64,000 nucleotides of DNA from Marinomonas hwangdonensis (GCF_003721245.1 NZ_RIZG01000012.1:1-64000); one strand, 5' to 3'. Numbered from the stretch's first letter, positions 1 to 8,462 are shown. The notes: generated by a model from the sequence alone, not told the origin. A program made the numbers and translations.

Positions 1-60
1 GGCTCAACGCGTCAGCGCGCATCGGCGACTAAGGGGAGAGACTATACCAAAGAGCTGAAT

Positions 61-978
61 GTGCCGTACCTGCGACCTACGCTGCAGTATGTAAGGTCTT
101 TTAACTTTAATGTGAGAAAAAGTATGTCGTTTTATCTCTTAGGGTTGTCTATCCTGTTAGTTTTTGTGCCTTATAGGTTCTCGTTTTTAAGAGTGCCTTT
201 ATGGTGTATGTCGTTTTTTGTAACGGTAATATGTGCTTTTTACGAAGGCGTGCTCGATGTTCAAGGCGTGGCTATTTTGGCGACTTACTGTCTGCTCTTA
301 TATGGGGCGATTCATCTCCGGAAAGACCTTCTACGTAAGTTATGTGTAGTGGTGTTTGGTGTTGTCTCTTTAGCGCTTGCGATGCATTTACTGCCAGGCT
401 TTTATAACCTTCTTATTGTTCAACCTCATAATATTACTGACGATGCTGTGCCATTTAAGTTGTACGCTAATTTTGATAAAGGGTTAGTTGGTTTGTTTTT
501 ACTTGGGTATATTTTCAGAGGCCAAATTAACCGAAACTATTACCAAAAACGACCGAACGTTAAATTAATAGGGGCGATATTTTGCGTTACACCGATTCTT
601 GTATTTGCGTGTGCGTTTCTGCTGGGGTTGATTCAATTTGATCTTAAATGGCCTAGTTTTTGGCTGTATTTTTTGGGTACCAATTTGCTTTTTACGTGTG
701 TTGCAGAAGAGGCCTTTTTTCGGGGGTATCTACAGCAAGGGCTGTCCAGTTGGCTACATGAAAAGCCTTACTTATTTATAGTGCCTTTCATATCAGGTGT
801 GACTTTTGGTGTTGCCCACTTTGGTGGTGGGGCGGGGTATGTGCTTACAGCGAGTCTAGCAGGAGTGGGTTATGCTTTGCTTTACCATAAAACACACAGA
901 ATTGAGCTGTCTATCTTATGCCATTTTTTGCTTAATGTTTTGCATCTGTTTTTGCTTACGTACTCTATGCTTGCATAG
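61..978 (+). CDS. CPBP-family intramembrane glutamic protease
   Basis: Predicted polytopic inner-membrane protease of the CPBP (CAAX protease / Abi) family. The family motifs are visible: EExxxR as EEAFFR at residues 216-221, FxxxH as FGVAH at 249-253, and HxxxN as HFLLN at 288-292. About eight hydrophobic segments fill the 305 residues. The substrate cannot be told from sequence. The start is uncertain: GTG at 61 has only a weak AAGAG upstream, the frame stays open to the left window edge, and an ATG at 124 would also leave an intact membrane protein. The gene converges on the uracil permease gene through a shared terminator. Confidence 0.8.
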   Translation: MPYLRPTLQYVRSFNFNVRKSMSFYLLGLSILLVFVPYRFSFLRVPLWCMSFFVTVICAFYEGVLDVQGVAILATYCLLLYGAIHLRKDLLRKLCVVVFGVVSLALAMHLLPGFYNLLIVQPHNITDDAVPFKLYANFDKGLVGLFLLGYIFRGQINRNYYQKRPNVKLIGAIFCVTPILVFACAFLLGLIQFDLKWPSFWLYFLGTNLLFTCVAEEAFFRGYLQQGLSSWLHEKPYLFIVPFISGVTFGVAHFGGGAGYVLTASLAGVGYALLYHKTHRIELSILCHFLLNVLHLFLLTYSMLA

Positions 979-985
979 TTAATAT

Positions 986-1024
986 GTACAAAAAAGCGGC
1001 TCCTCTCGAGCCGCTTTTTTGTAC
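986..1024. terminator. Bidirectional rho-independent terminator
   Basis: A perfect 17-bp inverted repeat (986-1002 with 1008-1024) surrounds a 5-nt loop. The stem holds a GC-rich GCGGCTC core flanked by A6 and T6 runs, so it can terminate transcription from both convergent neighbours. Confidence 0.95.
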
Positions 1025-1047
1025 GCATTGAAAATTAGTTTGGTGCG

Positions 1048-2289
1048 CTATTCTTCCATCTGTGCATTATCAACAAGCTGACTGTCACCAATATCTTTTG
1101 GAAGGATTAAGTTCAAGGTGATGGCAACAATTCCGCATAAGCTGATGCCCTGCAGGCTAAATTCGCCAATACCAAACGCCATGCCACCGATACCAAATAC
1201 CAGAGTGACGCCCACAATAATGAGATTGCGTGATTTATGTAGGTCGACTTGGTTTTTAATAAGCGTATTAAGCCCGACAGCAGCGATAGAGCCAAACAGC
1301 AAAATCATGATGCCTCCCATGACCGGGAGAGGGATAGTTTGCAGTACTGCTCCTAGTTTACCCACCCAGGCAAGAATAATAGCGGCGATAGCGGCCCAGG
1401 TCATGATGACTGGGTTAAAGGCTTTAGTGAGCATAACAGCACCTGTCACTTCACTGTAGGTGGTGTTTGGAGGAGCACCAAACATGGAGGCTGCCATTGT
1501 TGCGACACCGTCTCCTGTCATCGTTCTATGTAGGCCAGGCTTTTTCAGGTAATTTTTTCCGGTAACGTTTGAAATGGATAAAATATCTCCGACGTGTTCC
1601 ACTGCTGGAGCAAGTGCGACAGGTAACATGAACAAGATGGCGTTTATGTTAAATTCTGGCGCCGTAAAGTTAGGAACAGCGAACCATGCCGCTTCACTGA
1701 CGGAGGTGAAATTGACTATGCCAAAGAATAAGCTAAGTATGTAGCCTACCAATATGCCAGCAAAGACAGGGAGCAGTCTAAAAAAACCTTTGGCAAACAC
1801 GCTGACAAGAATCGTGGTTAGCAAGGACGCTAGGGCGATCCATATTGCGATGCTACCGTCCACTATTTGTATGGCACCATCGCCGCTTTTACCCAGGGCC
1901 ATATTGACAGCGACAGGCGCTAAACCAAGTCCAATCACCATAATAACAGGCCCTATGACGACGGGAGGTAAAAGTTGATGAATGAATCCAGCCCCTCTGA
2001 TGCGAATAAGTCCTCCTAGAAGGACGTAGACGAATCCTGCCGCTATTAATCCCCCCATGGTGGCGGGGATGCCCCAAGTTTGTACGCCATACATGATAGG
2101 GGCAATAAAAGCGAAAGAAGAGGCCAGAAAGATAGGGACGGTACGTCGAGTGATAAATTGAAAGATCAGCGTGCCAACTCCCGCCCCAAACAAGGCGACA
2201 CTGGGATCAAGACCGGTTAGTAGAGGAACAAGTACAAGGGCGCCAAATGCCACAAACAACATTTGAGTGCCTAAGAGGGCATTTTTCAT
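1048..2289 (-). CDS. uraA: Uracil permease (NCS2 / UraA family)
   Basis: Inner-membrane nucleobase:cation symporter that imports uracil for pyrimidine salvage. The 413 residues are almost entirely hydrophobic, as expected for the 14-segment NCS2 fold. The chain starts directly in TM1, where the run FGALVLVPLL matches the UraA start. The conserved substrate-site segments are present: AVEHVGDIL (the family's VEH/EHxG glutamate) and the signature GAPPNTTYSEVTG. UraA rather than xanthine permease is favoured by these motifs. It lies downstream of the beta-glucosidase gene on the same strand, separated by 166 nt with a large hairpin, so cotranscription is uncertain. The ATG at 2289 has a GGA eight bases upstream. 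Confidence 0.88.
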   Translation of the reverse strand: MKNALLGTQMLFVAFGALVLVPLLTGLDPSVALFGAGVGTLIFQFITRRTVPIFLASSFAFIAPIMYGVQTWGIPATMGGLIAAGFVYVLLGGLIRIRGAGFIHQLLPPVVIGPVIMVIGLGLAPVAVNMALGKSGDGAIQIVDGSIAIWIALASLLTTILVSVFAKGFFRLLPVFAGILVGYILSLFFGIVNFTSVSEAAWFAVPNFTAPEFNINAILFMLPVALAPAVEHVGDILSISNVTGKNYLKKPGLHRTMTGDGVATMAASMFGAPPNTTYSEVTGAVMLTKAFNPVIMTWAAIAAIILAWVGKLGAVLQTIPLPVMGGIMILLFGSIAAVGLNTLIKNQVDLHKSRNLIIVGVTLVFGIGGMAFGIGEFSLQGISLCGIVAITLNLILPKDIGDSQLVDNAQMEE

Positions 2290-2417
2290 AAGATAGGTCC
2301 AAGCAAGCTATATTGAGTGCGTGGATTTTATAGACAACTTGATTTGAGCGCCATAAAACGCTTCAAATTACTCAGAATAAGGCGTTTTAAATAAGACGGG
2401 ACTGCTGCTATGAACTG

Positions 2418-2449
2418 ACGCCATCCGTCATGGAAATGACGGATGGCGT
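2418..2449 (-). other. Perfect 14-bp hairpin between bglA and uraA
   Basis: 2418-2431 pairs perfectly with 2436-2449 around a 4-nt loop (GGAA on +, TTCC on the minus strand that carries both neighbours). It lies 7 nt beyond the bglA stop codon. No T-run follows on the minus strand, so it is either a poor intrinsic terminator or a 3'-end-protecting/processing hairpin. Confidence 0.7.
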
Positions 2450-2455
2450 AGGTAT

Positions 2456-3799
2456 TTATCGTATACGAGCATTTAGCATGGCCTGATAAGCATAACCACT
2501 TCGCTTTATGGTTCTTTGCTGGGTGTGGTAGTCCACATAGGTCAACCCAAATCGTTTGCTATAGCCTTCTGCCCATTCAAAGTTATCCATTAAGCTCCAA
2601 GCAAAATACCCACGAATATCAACGCCAGCGTCAATGGCTCGATGTACGGCGTTGAGGTGCCCATCGAGATAGCGAACACGTTGTTCATCATTGATTTCAC
2701 CCGCAATAATATGATCATCACACGCGGCACCATTTTCGGTGATGTAAATAGGTGGTAGCTCATATTGTTGGTGAAGGGTGACTAATAGCTCAGTGAAAGC
2801 CTGTGGCGCAATCTCCCAACCTATATCTGTAAATTCAACATTTTGGCTACTTTGAACATTTTTGAATAGGCTATCGGCGTCGTACGCGTTGTGATTGCAG
2901 GTATAAAAGTTCAATCCTAAAAAGTCGATGGGTTGTGAGATGATTTCCATGTCGCCGGGCAAGACAGTTGGTAAATATTGTGGCGCAACAGTTTTGAGTA
3001 ACTGAGGGTATTGTCCTTTCATTAGCGGTTCAATAAAGAATTGATTGTCTAGTGTTTCGCGTAGCAAACAGGCAAATTGGTCTTCTACTTTTTCACTGGC
3101 AGCGTAAGAGCGATTCATATTGAGCACTATGCCCACTTTTGAATGCGGTGCGTTTTTGCGGATGATCGGCAGCGCGAGGCCATGAGCAAGCAAGATGTGG
3201 TGAGCGGCTTGTCTGCCGTATTCCGGTTTATTTAAACCAGGAGCATGTATGCCTAATTCGTAGCCTAGAATAGCGGCGCAAAAAGGCTCGTTAAAGGTTG
3301 CCCAGCTGTCGACCCAGTCTGCGAATTCTGTCGTGACTAAATCTGCGTACTGTTGGAATCGGTATGCGGTTTCACGACTTAACCAGCCCCCTTTGTCTTC
3401 AAGATGCTGTGGTAGATCCCAGTGATATAGAGTGACAAATACCGTTAAACCTTCAGCCTTAAGTTTTTTGAGCAGGTTGCGATAGAAGTCGAGCCCAGCT
3501 TGGTTGGCCTCTCCTTGTTCATTCATGACTCTAGGCCATGCAATGGATAAGCGGTAAGCGTCAACGCCTAGTTCTTTGATTAGTTGGATATCTTGTTCCC
3601 ACAAATGATAGTGGTCACACGCTATATCACCATTGTCCATGCCTTTGACCTTGCCAGGCGTTGCACAAAAGGTGTCCCAAATCGATGGAAGGCGATTGTC
3701 CGCTTTTGCTGCTCCTTCTATTTGGAAGGCCGCTGTGGCGACCCCGAAGATAAAATCGGGTGTAAGCATTTTCGAGTTTGATGGTAAAGTAATCGACAT
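2456..3799 (-). CDS. bglA: Beta-glucosidase, glycoside hydrolase family 1
   Basis: Cytoplasmic retaining beta-glucosidase that releases glucose from beta-linked oligosaccharides such as cellobiose. The 447-residue chain has the GH1 landmarks: an N-terminal FIFGVATAAFQIEG signature (residues 17-30), the acid/base glutamate in TFNEP (E171) and the nucleophile in YITENG (E355). Family members this size hydrolyse unphosphorylated substrates. No signal peptide is seen and no sugar transporter gene is adjacent, so the substrate route is unknown. The start is supported by GAGGAAATC just before the ATG. A 6+6 bp inverted repeat lies 23-38 nt upstream and could be an operator. Confidence 0.92.
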   Translation of the reverse strand: MSITLPSNSKMLTPDFIFGVATAAFQIEGAAKADNRLPSIWDTFCATPGKVKGMDNGDIACDHYHLWEQDIQLIKELGVDAYRLSIAWPRVMNEQGEANQAGLDFYRNLLKKLKAEGLTVFVTLYHWDLPQHLEDKGGWLSRETAYRFQQYADLVTTEFADWVDSWATFNEPFCAAILGYELGIHAPGLNKPEYGRQAAHHILLAHGLALPIIRKNAPHSKVGIVLNMNRSYAASEKVEDQFACLLRETLDNQFFIEPLMKGQYPQLLKTVAPQYLPTVLPGDMEIISQPIDFLGLNFYTCNHNAYDADSLFKNVQSSQNVEFTDIGWEIAPQAFTELLVTLHQQYELPPIYITENGAACDDHIIAGEINDEQRVRYLDGHLNAVHRAIDAGVDIRGYFAWSLMDNFEWAEGYSKRFGLTYVDYHTQQRTIKRSGYAYQAMLNARIR

Positions 3800-3821
3800 G
3801 ATTTCCTCGGTGTTCTTAAGA

Positions 3822-3837
3822 GTTCCCTGAAGGGAAC
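3822..3837 (-). promoter_or_regulatory. Inverted repeat in the bglA upstream region
   Basis: GTTCCC and GGGAAC form a 6-bp inverted repeat around a 4-nt spacer, 22 nt upstream of the bglA start codon. It could be an operator for a sugar-responsive regulator or a small 5'-UTR hairpin. No regulator gene is adjacent. Confidence 0.35.
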
Positions 3838-3917
3838 GTGAGTAATGTCATCAAAGGTACTGGAGGAGACAGAAAAGGGTCAACAACGACCGGGTTGTTT
3901 TAGTGATTTAAAGATTT

Positions 3918-4412
3918 TTAAGTGCTTTTTAAGTACTTTTCATCACAAATATACCGCATTGGGGTGAGGTTGCGGCCTTGGGATGTGTAGGCTTGAAAGC
4001 GGCTCCTGAGCTCTTCTGGTAAGATGCTGGCCGAAATCACGGTAAAATGGTTAGCTTGATAAAAAGGCACAAGATGAGAGAACGCAAAGCAATAACTTTG
4101 TTTTGTGCTTAATGCGTTATGAATGTTGTGAATTAAATGACTGCCTAGACCCATATTGCGATGGGAAGGCTCTGTCACCATCGCGGTCAGAAGTTGAGCG
4201 TCGGTAAACTGTTTTAGCCTCACCGCACAAAGGATTTTGCCATTGTTTCGGATTACCCAAATAGGGTCTGCTTTGTTAGGTTTTCCGCTAGGATAATGGC
4301 TCTGGTAAAACTTTTTTACTAACGGAAACCAAAACGATGGCACTTGTTCGGCATCAGGATAAACAGTCTTCATATTGCCAAAGTGTGATGAGTGAATGAG
4401 CGATATTAGCAT
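3918..4412 (-). CDS. GNAT-family N-acetyltransferase
   Basis: Predicted acetyl-CoA-dependent N-acetyltransferase of unknown substrate. The acetyl-CoA pyrophosphate-binding motif A reads RNMGLGSHLI at residues 85-94, preceded by the beta-strand QLLTAMVTEP, typical of the fold. The C-terminal LVPFYQANHF segment fits motif B, the usual F/YxxxGF region. The 164 residues match a single GNAT domain. The start is not secure: no Shine-Dalgarno precedes the ATG at 4412, and an internal ATG at residue 14 is possible. It lies divergently from the exported hydrolase and upstream of bglA on the same strand with a 118-nt gap. Confidence 0.8.
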   Translation of the reverse strand: MLISLIHSSHFGNMKTVYPDAEQVPSFWFPLVKKFYQSHYPSGKPNKADPIWVIRNNGKILCAVRLKQFTDAQLLTAMVTEPSHRNMGLGSHLIHNIHNALSTKQSYCFAFSHLVPFYQANHFTVISASILPEELRSRFQAYTSQGRNLTPMRYICDEKYLKST

Positions 4413-4472
4413 GGCTTAGGCTTGTCGAAAACGTAAGTTAGATTGAATTATTTTATGATGAGAGAAATGATC

Positions 4473-5666
4473 ATGCGGCAAAAAATAGGGTTGTGGTGCT
4501 TTTGTCTTTTGATGCTGTTGATTTCCGTAAAAGGAAGCGCAGCAGAAAAACACGCGTCGTTTGTTTTTGAACAGGGAGAATCTTTTGCAGATTACTTGGT
4601 GAGAGCCGAGCGATACATTACTGACAATAAAGTGTGGTTGAACGAAGAGGATAAGCCGCGAGAGCTCAGTGCGGTGATGCCATTCGAGCTATTACCAGAT
4701 ACAAAGGCCTGTGCTGGACGACCAAATATAGGGGTATTATTGTCCCATGGCTTATCGGATTCGCCTTTTTCTATGCGAGATTCTGCTCTTGCATTACAAG
4801 CCGCTTGCTTTCAAGTTCGAGTCATTTTATTGCCAGGTCACGGTACGAAAGCAGAGGATTTATTGCACGTATCTCGTCAGGATTGGCGGAATACGTTTCG
4901 CCATGCCGCTGACCAATTTGCTAAAGAAGTCGATGCGCTATACGTCGGAGGCTTTTCTACAGGCGGCGCATTAGCGACCGAGTACGCTTGGCAGAATAGC
5001 GATAGCGTGGCTGGCGCTGTGTTGTTTTCTCCTGTATTTAAAGTAAACAGCGGTATTGATTGGCTTGCCCCTTGGCTGGCTCTGGTTAAAGATTGGTTAG
5101 ATCAGGATTCCAGTGATGATTTTGCCAAGTACGCCTCCATTCCACTTCCTGCGATTGCTCAGGTGTATAAGTTGTCCAAAGAAGTGCGTCATCTCGTGTT
5201 AGATAATCCGAAAGACGTCCCTGTTTTTATAGCGCTGTCAGAAGACGATCAAACGGTTGATTCATCGGTAACGGAAGAGGTGTTTAAGCAAGGGATGATA
5301 GGGTTAAAAAGTCAGATGCTGGTGTATAGCAGAGATCAAGTCAGCGCTAATACAGACCGCATTAAGGTTTATAATACCGATTGGCCTGAGTTAAAAATAT
5401 TTGGACTTTCGCATATGGCGGTCCATGGAAACCCGAACAATCCCTACTATGGTGAGTCAGGTGAATATCGAGTTTGTGGTTGGCATAGGTCGGATGACGC
5501 CTTATATCAAACGTGTCGTTCTGATCAAGCTAATTGGTTTGGTGAGAAGTCGGATGCTCTGCTAGAAAAAAGCCCTCATGCAGCAAGGGTATCTTGGAAC
5601 CCAGAGTTTGATTCTTTAATGCAATCGCTAAAGCGATTTATTGAAGAAAATGTTCGCGCGGATTAG
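4473..5666 (+). CDS. Exported alpha/beta-hydrolase
   Basis: Predicted secreted or periplasmic serine hydrolase of the alpha/beta fold. Residues 1-25 form a Sec signal peptide: RQK, then a hydrophobic core, then GSAAEKH as a likely signal peptidase I site. The fold's HG oxyanion strand (LLSHGLSDSPF) is followed by the nucleophile elbow GFSTGG (Ser near residue 162) and a late His in LSHMAVHG. Length is about 397 aa. Several in-frame starts exist (4443 TTG; ATG at 4455, 4458, 4467 and 4473); 4473 is chosen because GAGA lies about 8 nt upstream and it gives a compact signal peptide. Substrate unknown (esterase or lipase-like). Confidence 0.78.
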   Translation: MRQKIGLWCFCLLMLLISVKGSAAEKHASFVFEQGESFADYLVRAERYITDNKVWLNEEDKPRELSAVMPFELLPDTKACAGRPNIGVLLSHGLSDSPFSMRDSALALQAACFQVRVILLPGHGTKAEDLLHVSRQDWRNTFRHAADQFAKEVDALYVGGFSTGGALATEYAWQNSDSVAGAVLFSPVFKVNSGIDWLAPWLALVKDWLDQDSSDDFAKYASIPLPAIAQVYKLSKEVRHLVLDNPKDVPVFIALSEDDQTVDSSVTEEVFKQGMIGLKSQMLVYSRDQVSANTDRIKVYNTDWPELKIFGLSHMAVHGNPNNPYYGESGEYRVCGWHRSDDALYQTCRSDQANWFGEKSDALLEKSPHAARVSWNPEFDSLMQSLKRFIEENVRAD

Positions 5667-5754
5667 TCACGAAGACGCCCATAGTAAGAGGCAAGGTAAA
5701 CGCATTTTGGGAGATCAATTTTAATATGACGCAAATAAACCTGGAGAAACATCA

Positions 5755-6708
5755 ATGCAAGCGGTTTTAGCTCTGCTCAGCGATAATCAATTCCACTCTG
5801 GAGAAGAGCTGGGTGCGACTTTAGGGGTAACCCGTGCTGCTGTCTGGAAGCAGCTGAAGAAGCTAGAATCTATCGGTGTGACCGTCCATTCGGTCAAAGG
5901 ACGAGGGTATCGTCTTCCATCGACCATGGAGTTGTTGTCAGAAGATGCACTACGATTGAATGGCTTGCCGAGCAGTGTGAATCTTCAATTGGCATTTGAG
6001 ACCGAATCGACCAATGGGGACGCGAAGCGCTACTTGGCTCAGGGATTGCCTCTGCCAGCGCTATTTGCTGTAGAGCGCCAAACCCAAGGAAAGGGGCGTC
6101 GTGGACGTCAATGGGAATCGGGTGTTGCAAAAAATATTACCTGCTCATTTGTATGGCGCTTTGAGAATGGCCCTAGTGTGATCGAAGGATTAAGTCTTGC
6201 GGTGGGTGTAGCGGTAGCGAGAGTGCTGAAAAAAGTAGGGATCCCAAACCCAGGTTTAAAATGGCCAAATGACGTGCAGGTCGATGGACAAAAAATGTGT
6301 GGCATTTTACTGGAGATGGTGGCTGATCAAGACGTGTGCCATGTGATTATTGGTGTTGGGCTGAATGTTGAGATGGATAGTGCCGTCATGGCTCATGTTG
6401 ATCAACCCTGGACGGATCTGGTCTCTCGTCTACCAAATCGCCCAAGCCGTAACCACATTTTGGCCGAACTATCGAAAGAGCTTATAGAGGTATGTCAACG
6501 GTTTGAGGACGGTAACGGAATGAAGCACTTTCGACATCAATGGCAGGCTTATGATGTGTTATTTAATCAAGCCATTACGGTCAGTACTGTCTCTCAGCAA
6601 CGACAGGGCATTGCAAGAGGAATTGATGATAAGGGTGCCTTGATTCTTGAGGAGAACGGCAAGCTAGAGGCTTTACACGGGGGAGAAATCAGTGTCCGTC
6701 GTACCTAA
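5755..6708 (+). CDS. birA: Biotin-[acetyl-CoA-carboxylase] ligase / biotin operon repressor
   Basis: Bifunctional BirA: forms biotinyl-5'-AMP and transfers biotin to the AccB carrier lysine, and can repress biotin genes as a dimer. Residues 1-55 are a winged helix-turn-helix (ELGATLGVTRAAVWKQLKKL), so this is the regulatory class of BirA. The adenylate-binding loop is GRRGRQW (114-120), KWPNDV (169-174) is the catalytic segment, and a C-terminal SH3-like domain follows. Length 317 aa is close to the E. coli protein. It overlaps coaX by 17 nt, and the birA-coaX-SPOR protein order ahead of the tRNA cluster is the arrangement known from Pseudomonas. Confidence 0.96.
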   Translation: MQAVLALLSDNQFHSGEELGATLGVTRAAVWKQLKKLESIGVTVHSVKGRGYRLPSTMELLSEDALRLNGLPSSVNLQLAFETESTNGDAKRYLAQGLPLPALFAVERQTQGKGRRGRQWESGVAKNITCSFVWRFENGPSVIEGLSLAVGVAVARVLKKVGIPNPGLKWPNDVQVDGQKMCGILLEMVADQDVCHVIIGVGLNVEMDSAVMAHVDQPWTDLVSRLPNRPSRNHILAELSKELIEVCQRFEDGNGMKHFRHQWQAYDVLFNQAITVSTVSQQRQGIARGIDDKGALILEENGKLEALHGGEISVRRT

Positions 6709-7426
6709 TGTGCTGGTCGTTGATGCCGGTAATACAAGTATTAAATTTACCGCTTGGGTAGAAAATCAAGTTGTGTGGGTTGAGCGTGGTGACACTTGCC
6801 CACTTGATTCAGGCTTCATTCCTGACAGAATTTATTTTGCCAGTGTGCGATCAAAAGAGTTAAGTGCTTTGCTGCACGCGGATATTCAGGCGCAATTTCC
6901 GCAAAGTGAGTGGCTGACGCTAAGCAGTCAGGCGCAAGCTTGTGGTGTGCGCAATGCTTACTTTGAGCCTGAACGTTTAGGTATTGATCGTTGGCTGGGT
7001 GTGGTCGCTGCACATCATCTAATACAGCATGATGTTGTTACAGTGGACGCAGGAACGGCCATTAAAATAGATATCGTTAAGCAGGATGGGGCGCATTTAG
7101 GTGGTTACATTACACCTGGGCTCGTTATGATGGAAAACGCTTTGCTGTCCAAAACAGCAAGAATACGCTATGACGCACATGAAAAAATAGCAGGTTGCGG
7201 CGTGCCTAACTCAACAGCAAGGGCGGTGACAGAGGGATGTCAGGAAATGGCGCTGGGCTTTTTGGAGCGTATTTACCATCGTTATCCGACGTTTAAGTGG
7301 GTAGTGACAGGGGGCGATGCTGAAGCGTTACTCAATTCGCTTGGGATTGCATTAGAATGTCAGCCTAATCTTGTGGCTTTAGGGGCAAAGCTGGTTGGCG
7401 ATGAGTTCATGAGAGGCAACAAATGA
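6692..7426 (+). CDS. coaX: Type III pantothenate kinase
   Basis: Phosphorylates pantothenate, the first step of coenzyme A synthesis. It belongs to the ASKHA-fold type III enzymes, which are not inhibited by CoA, rather than the type I CoaA found next to birA in E. coli. Visible motifs are the phosphate loop DAGNTSIK (residues 11-18), the substrate segment LGIDRWLG, and the second phosphate motif VDAGTAIKID. Length 244 aa is usual. The GTG start at 6692 lies inside the end of birA and is preceded by GGGGGAGA. The stop overlaps the next start as ATGA, indicating translational coupling. Confidence 0.95.
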   Translation: MSVVPNVLVVDAGNTSIKFTAWVENQVVWVERGDTCPLDSGFIPDRIYFASVRSKELSALLHADIQAQFPQSEWLTLSSQAQACGVRNAYFEPERLGIDRWLGVVAAHHLIQHDVVTVDAGTAIKIDIVKQDGAHLGGYITPGLVMMENALLSKTARIRYDAHEKIAGCGVPNSTARAVTEGCQEMALGFLERIYHRYPTFKWVVTGGDAEALLNSLGIALECQPNLVALGAKLVGDEFMRGNK

Positions 7427-8127
7427 AGTGGCTGTTTCTTTTTATAGTGTTGCTTAATGCTGCGTTTTTGAGTTGGCATAGTTTTGTGCAAGACACGACT
7501 GAGAGAACAACAGAAGTGGTATATGCGCCGCCTGTGAGTGAAAAGGTGTATTTGCTTTCCGAGAGAGTCGCCAATGACGTACCACAAGAGCTTGTGAGTA
7601 GTGATCAAAGGGTGAGTTTAGAAGAGGCTTTAAAGAAGGCGATGGATCAGTCTAAGACGGATCAAAATATCGCCTTTTGCGCGCGTATTGAAACAGAAAA
7701 AACGGAAGACGCTAAGCAGGTTGTTCAGGCCTTAACGGCGTTTAACTGGGCTTATGAAAAGACGGAAGTATCAGGTAAACGCTCGAAGTTTTGGTTGTAC
7801 ATTGCAGCGCCTGAAACGCCTGAAATGGCGAGAAATATAGTATCAGACTTGTCATCAAAGTCGATTGACAGCTTTGTGATTAATCGAGCAGAAATGAAAA
7901 ATCGCATTTCTTTAGGGTTGTATTCATCGAGTGAGCGAGCTGAGCAAGCAAGACAGCGTATTCAAGATGTATCGGGTTATCAAGTAGACATCTACGAACA
8001 TCTACGCACCGTGCCATTAGAGCAGTTTGATGTGACACAATCCATTCAAGAGAAAGAGTGGGAACGTTTTGTCTCAAGGCTTGATTTAAGTAAAATGATG
8101 ATTAAATTAGAAAAAAAGTCTTGCTAA
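7423..8127 (+). CDS. Membrane-anchored SPOR-like protein
   Basis: Protein of 234 residues with one N-terminal transmembrane helix (residues about 3-19) and the rest probably periplasmic. It sits where Pseudomonas carries a SPOR-domain gene (birA-coaX-SPOR). The segment ending SLGLYSSSERAEQARQRI resembles the second half of a SPOR peptidoglycan-binding repeat (xLGxFxxxxxAxxxxxxL). An earlier segment (FCARIETEKTEDAKQVVQAL) could be a second, weaker repeat. SPOR domains bind denuded glycan strands at division sites; that role here is an inference. Its start overlaps the coaX stop (ATGA). Confidence 0.7.
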   Translation: MKWLFLFIVLLNAAFLSWHSFVQDTTERTTEVVYAPPVSEKVYLLSERVANDVPQELVSSDQRVSLEEALKKAMDQSKTDQNIAFCARIETEKTEDAKQVVQALTAFNWAYEKTEVSGKRSKFWLYIAAPETPEMARNIVSDLSSKSIDSFVINRAEMKNRISLGLYSSSERAEQARQRIQDVSGYQVDIYEHLRTVPLEQFDVTQSIQEKEWERFVSRLDLSKMMIKLEKKSC

Positions 8128-8130
8128 CGC

Positions 8131-8158
8131 TTGCAATTGAGAAAGCGATAAATATAAT
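8131..8158 (+). promoter_or_regulatory. Sigma-70 promoter of the tRNA operon
   Basis: TTGCAA (8131-8136), a 16-bp spacer and a perfect TATAAT (8153-8158). The GC-rich discriminator GGCACCC follows, typical of stable-RNA promoters under stringent control. The expected start is about 37 nt before tRNA-Tyr. Confidence 0.85.
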
Positions 8159-8201
8159 GGCACCCACCTTTAGAGGTGTTGCGTTGTAGCGCTGAGTACG
8201 T

Positions 8202-8285
<84 letters not shown>

Positions 8286-8289
8286 AATT

Positions 8290-8364
8290 GCGGGTATGGT
8301 ATAGTGGCTATTACCTCAGCCTTCCAAGCTGAAGAGGCGGGTTCGATTCCCGCTACCCGCTCCA
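8290..8364 (+). tRNA. glyT: tRNA-Gly (TCC)
   Basis: The acceptor stem GCGGGTA pairs with TACCCGC, then T and an encoded CCA. The anticodon loop CTTCCAA (8321-8327) gives anticodon TCC at 8323-8325. It lies 4 nt after tRNA-Tyr in the same primary transcript. Confidence 0.98.
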
Positions 8365-8366
8365 AA

Positions 8367-8442
8367 GCTCATGTAGCTCAGTTGGTAGAGCACACCCTTG
8401 GTAAGGGTGAGGTCGGCAGTTCAAATCTGCTCATGAGCTCCA
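8367..8442 (+). tRNA. thrT: tRNA-Thr (GGT)
   Basis: The acceptor stem GCTCATG pairs with CATGAGC (8432-8438), then T and an encoded CCA. The anticodon loop TTGGTAA gives GGT. The tyr-gly-thr order equals the E. coli tyrU-glyT-thrT cluster, which there continues directly into tufB. Here a terminator follows instead. Confidence 0.98.
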
Positions 8443-8462
8443 GCATTTCAAATGCAAAAGAT

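Noticed and set aside
1-32. Tail of an upstream gene ending LNASARIGD-stop
   Set aside because: Only ten codons are in the window; no product can be assigned, so it is mentioned but not called.
2355-2388. AAAACGC...GCGTTTT inverted repeat between bglA and uraA
   Set aside because: The loop is about 20 nt and the stem short; too weak to call a terminator.
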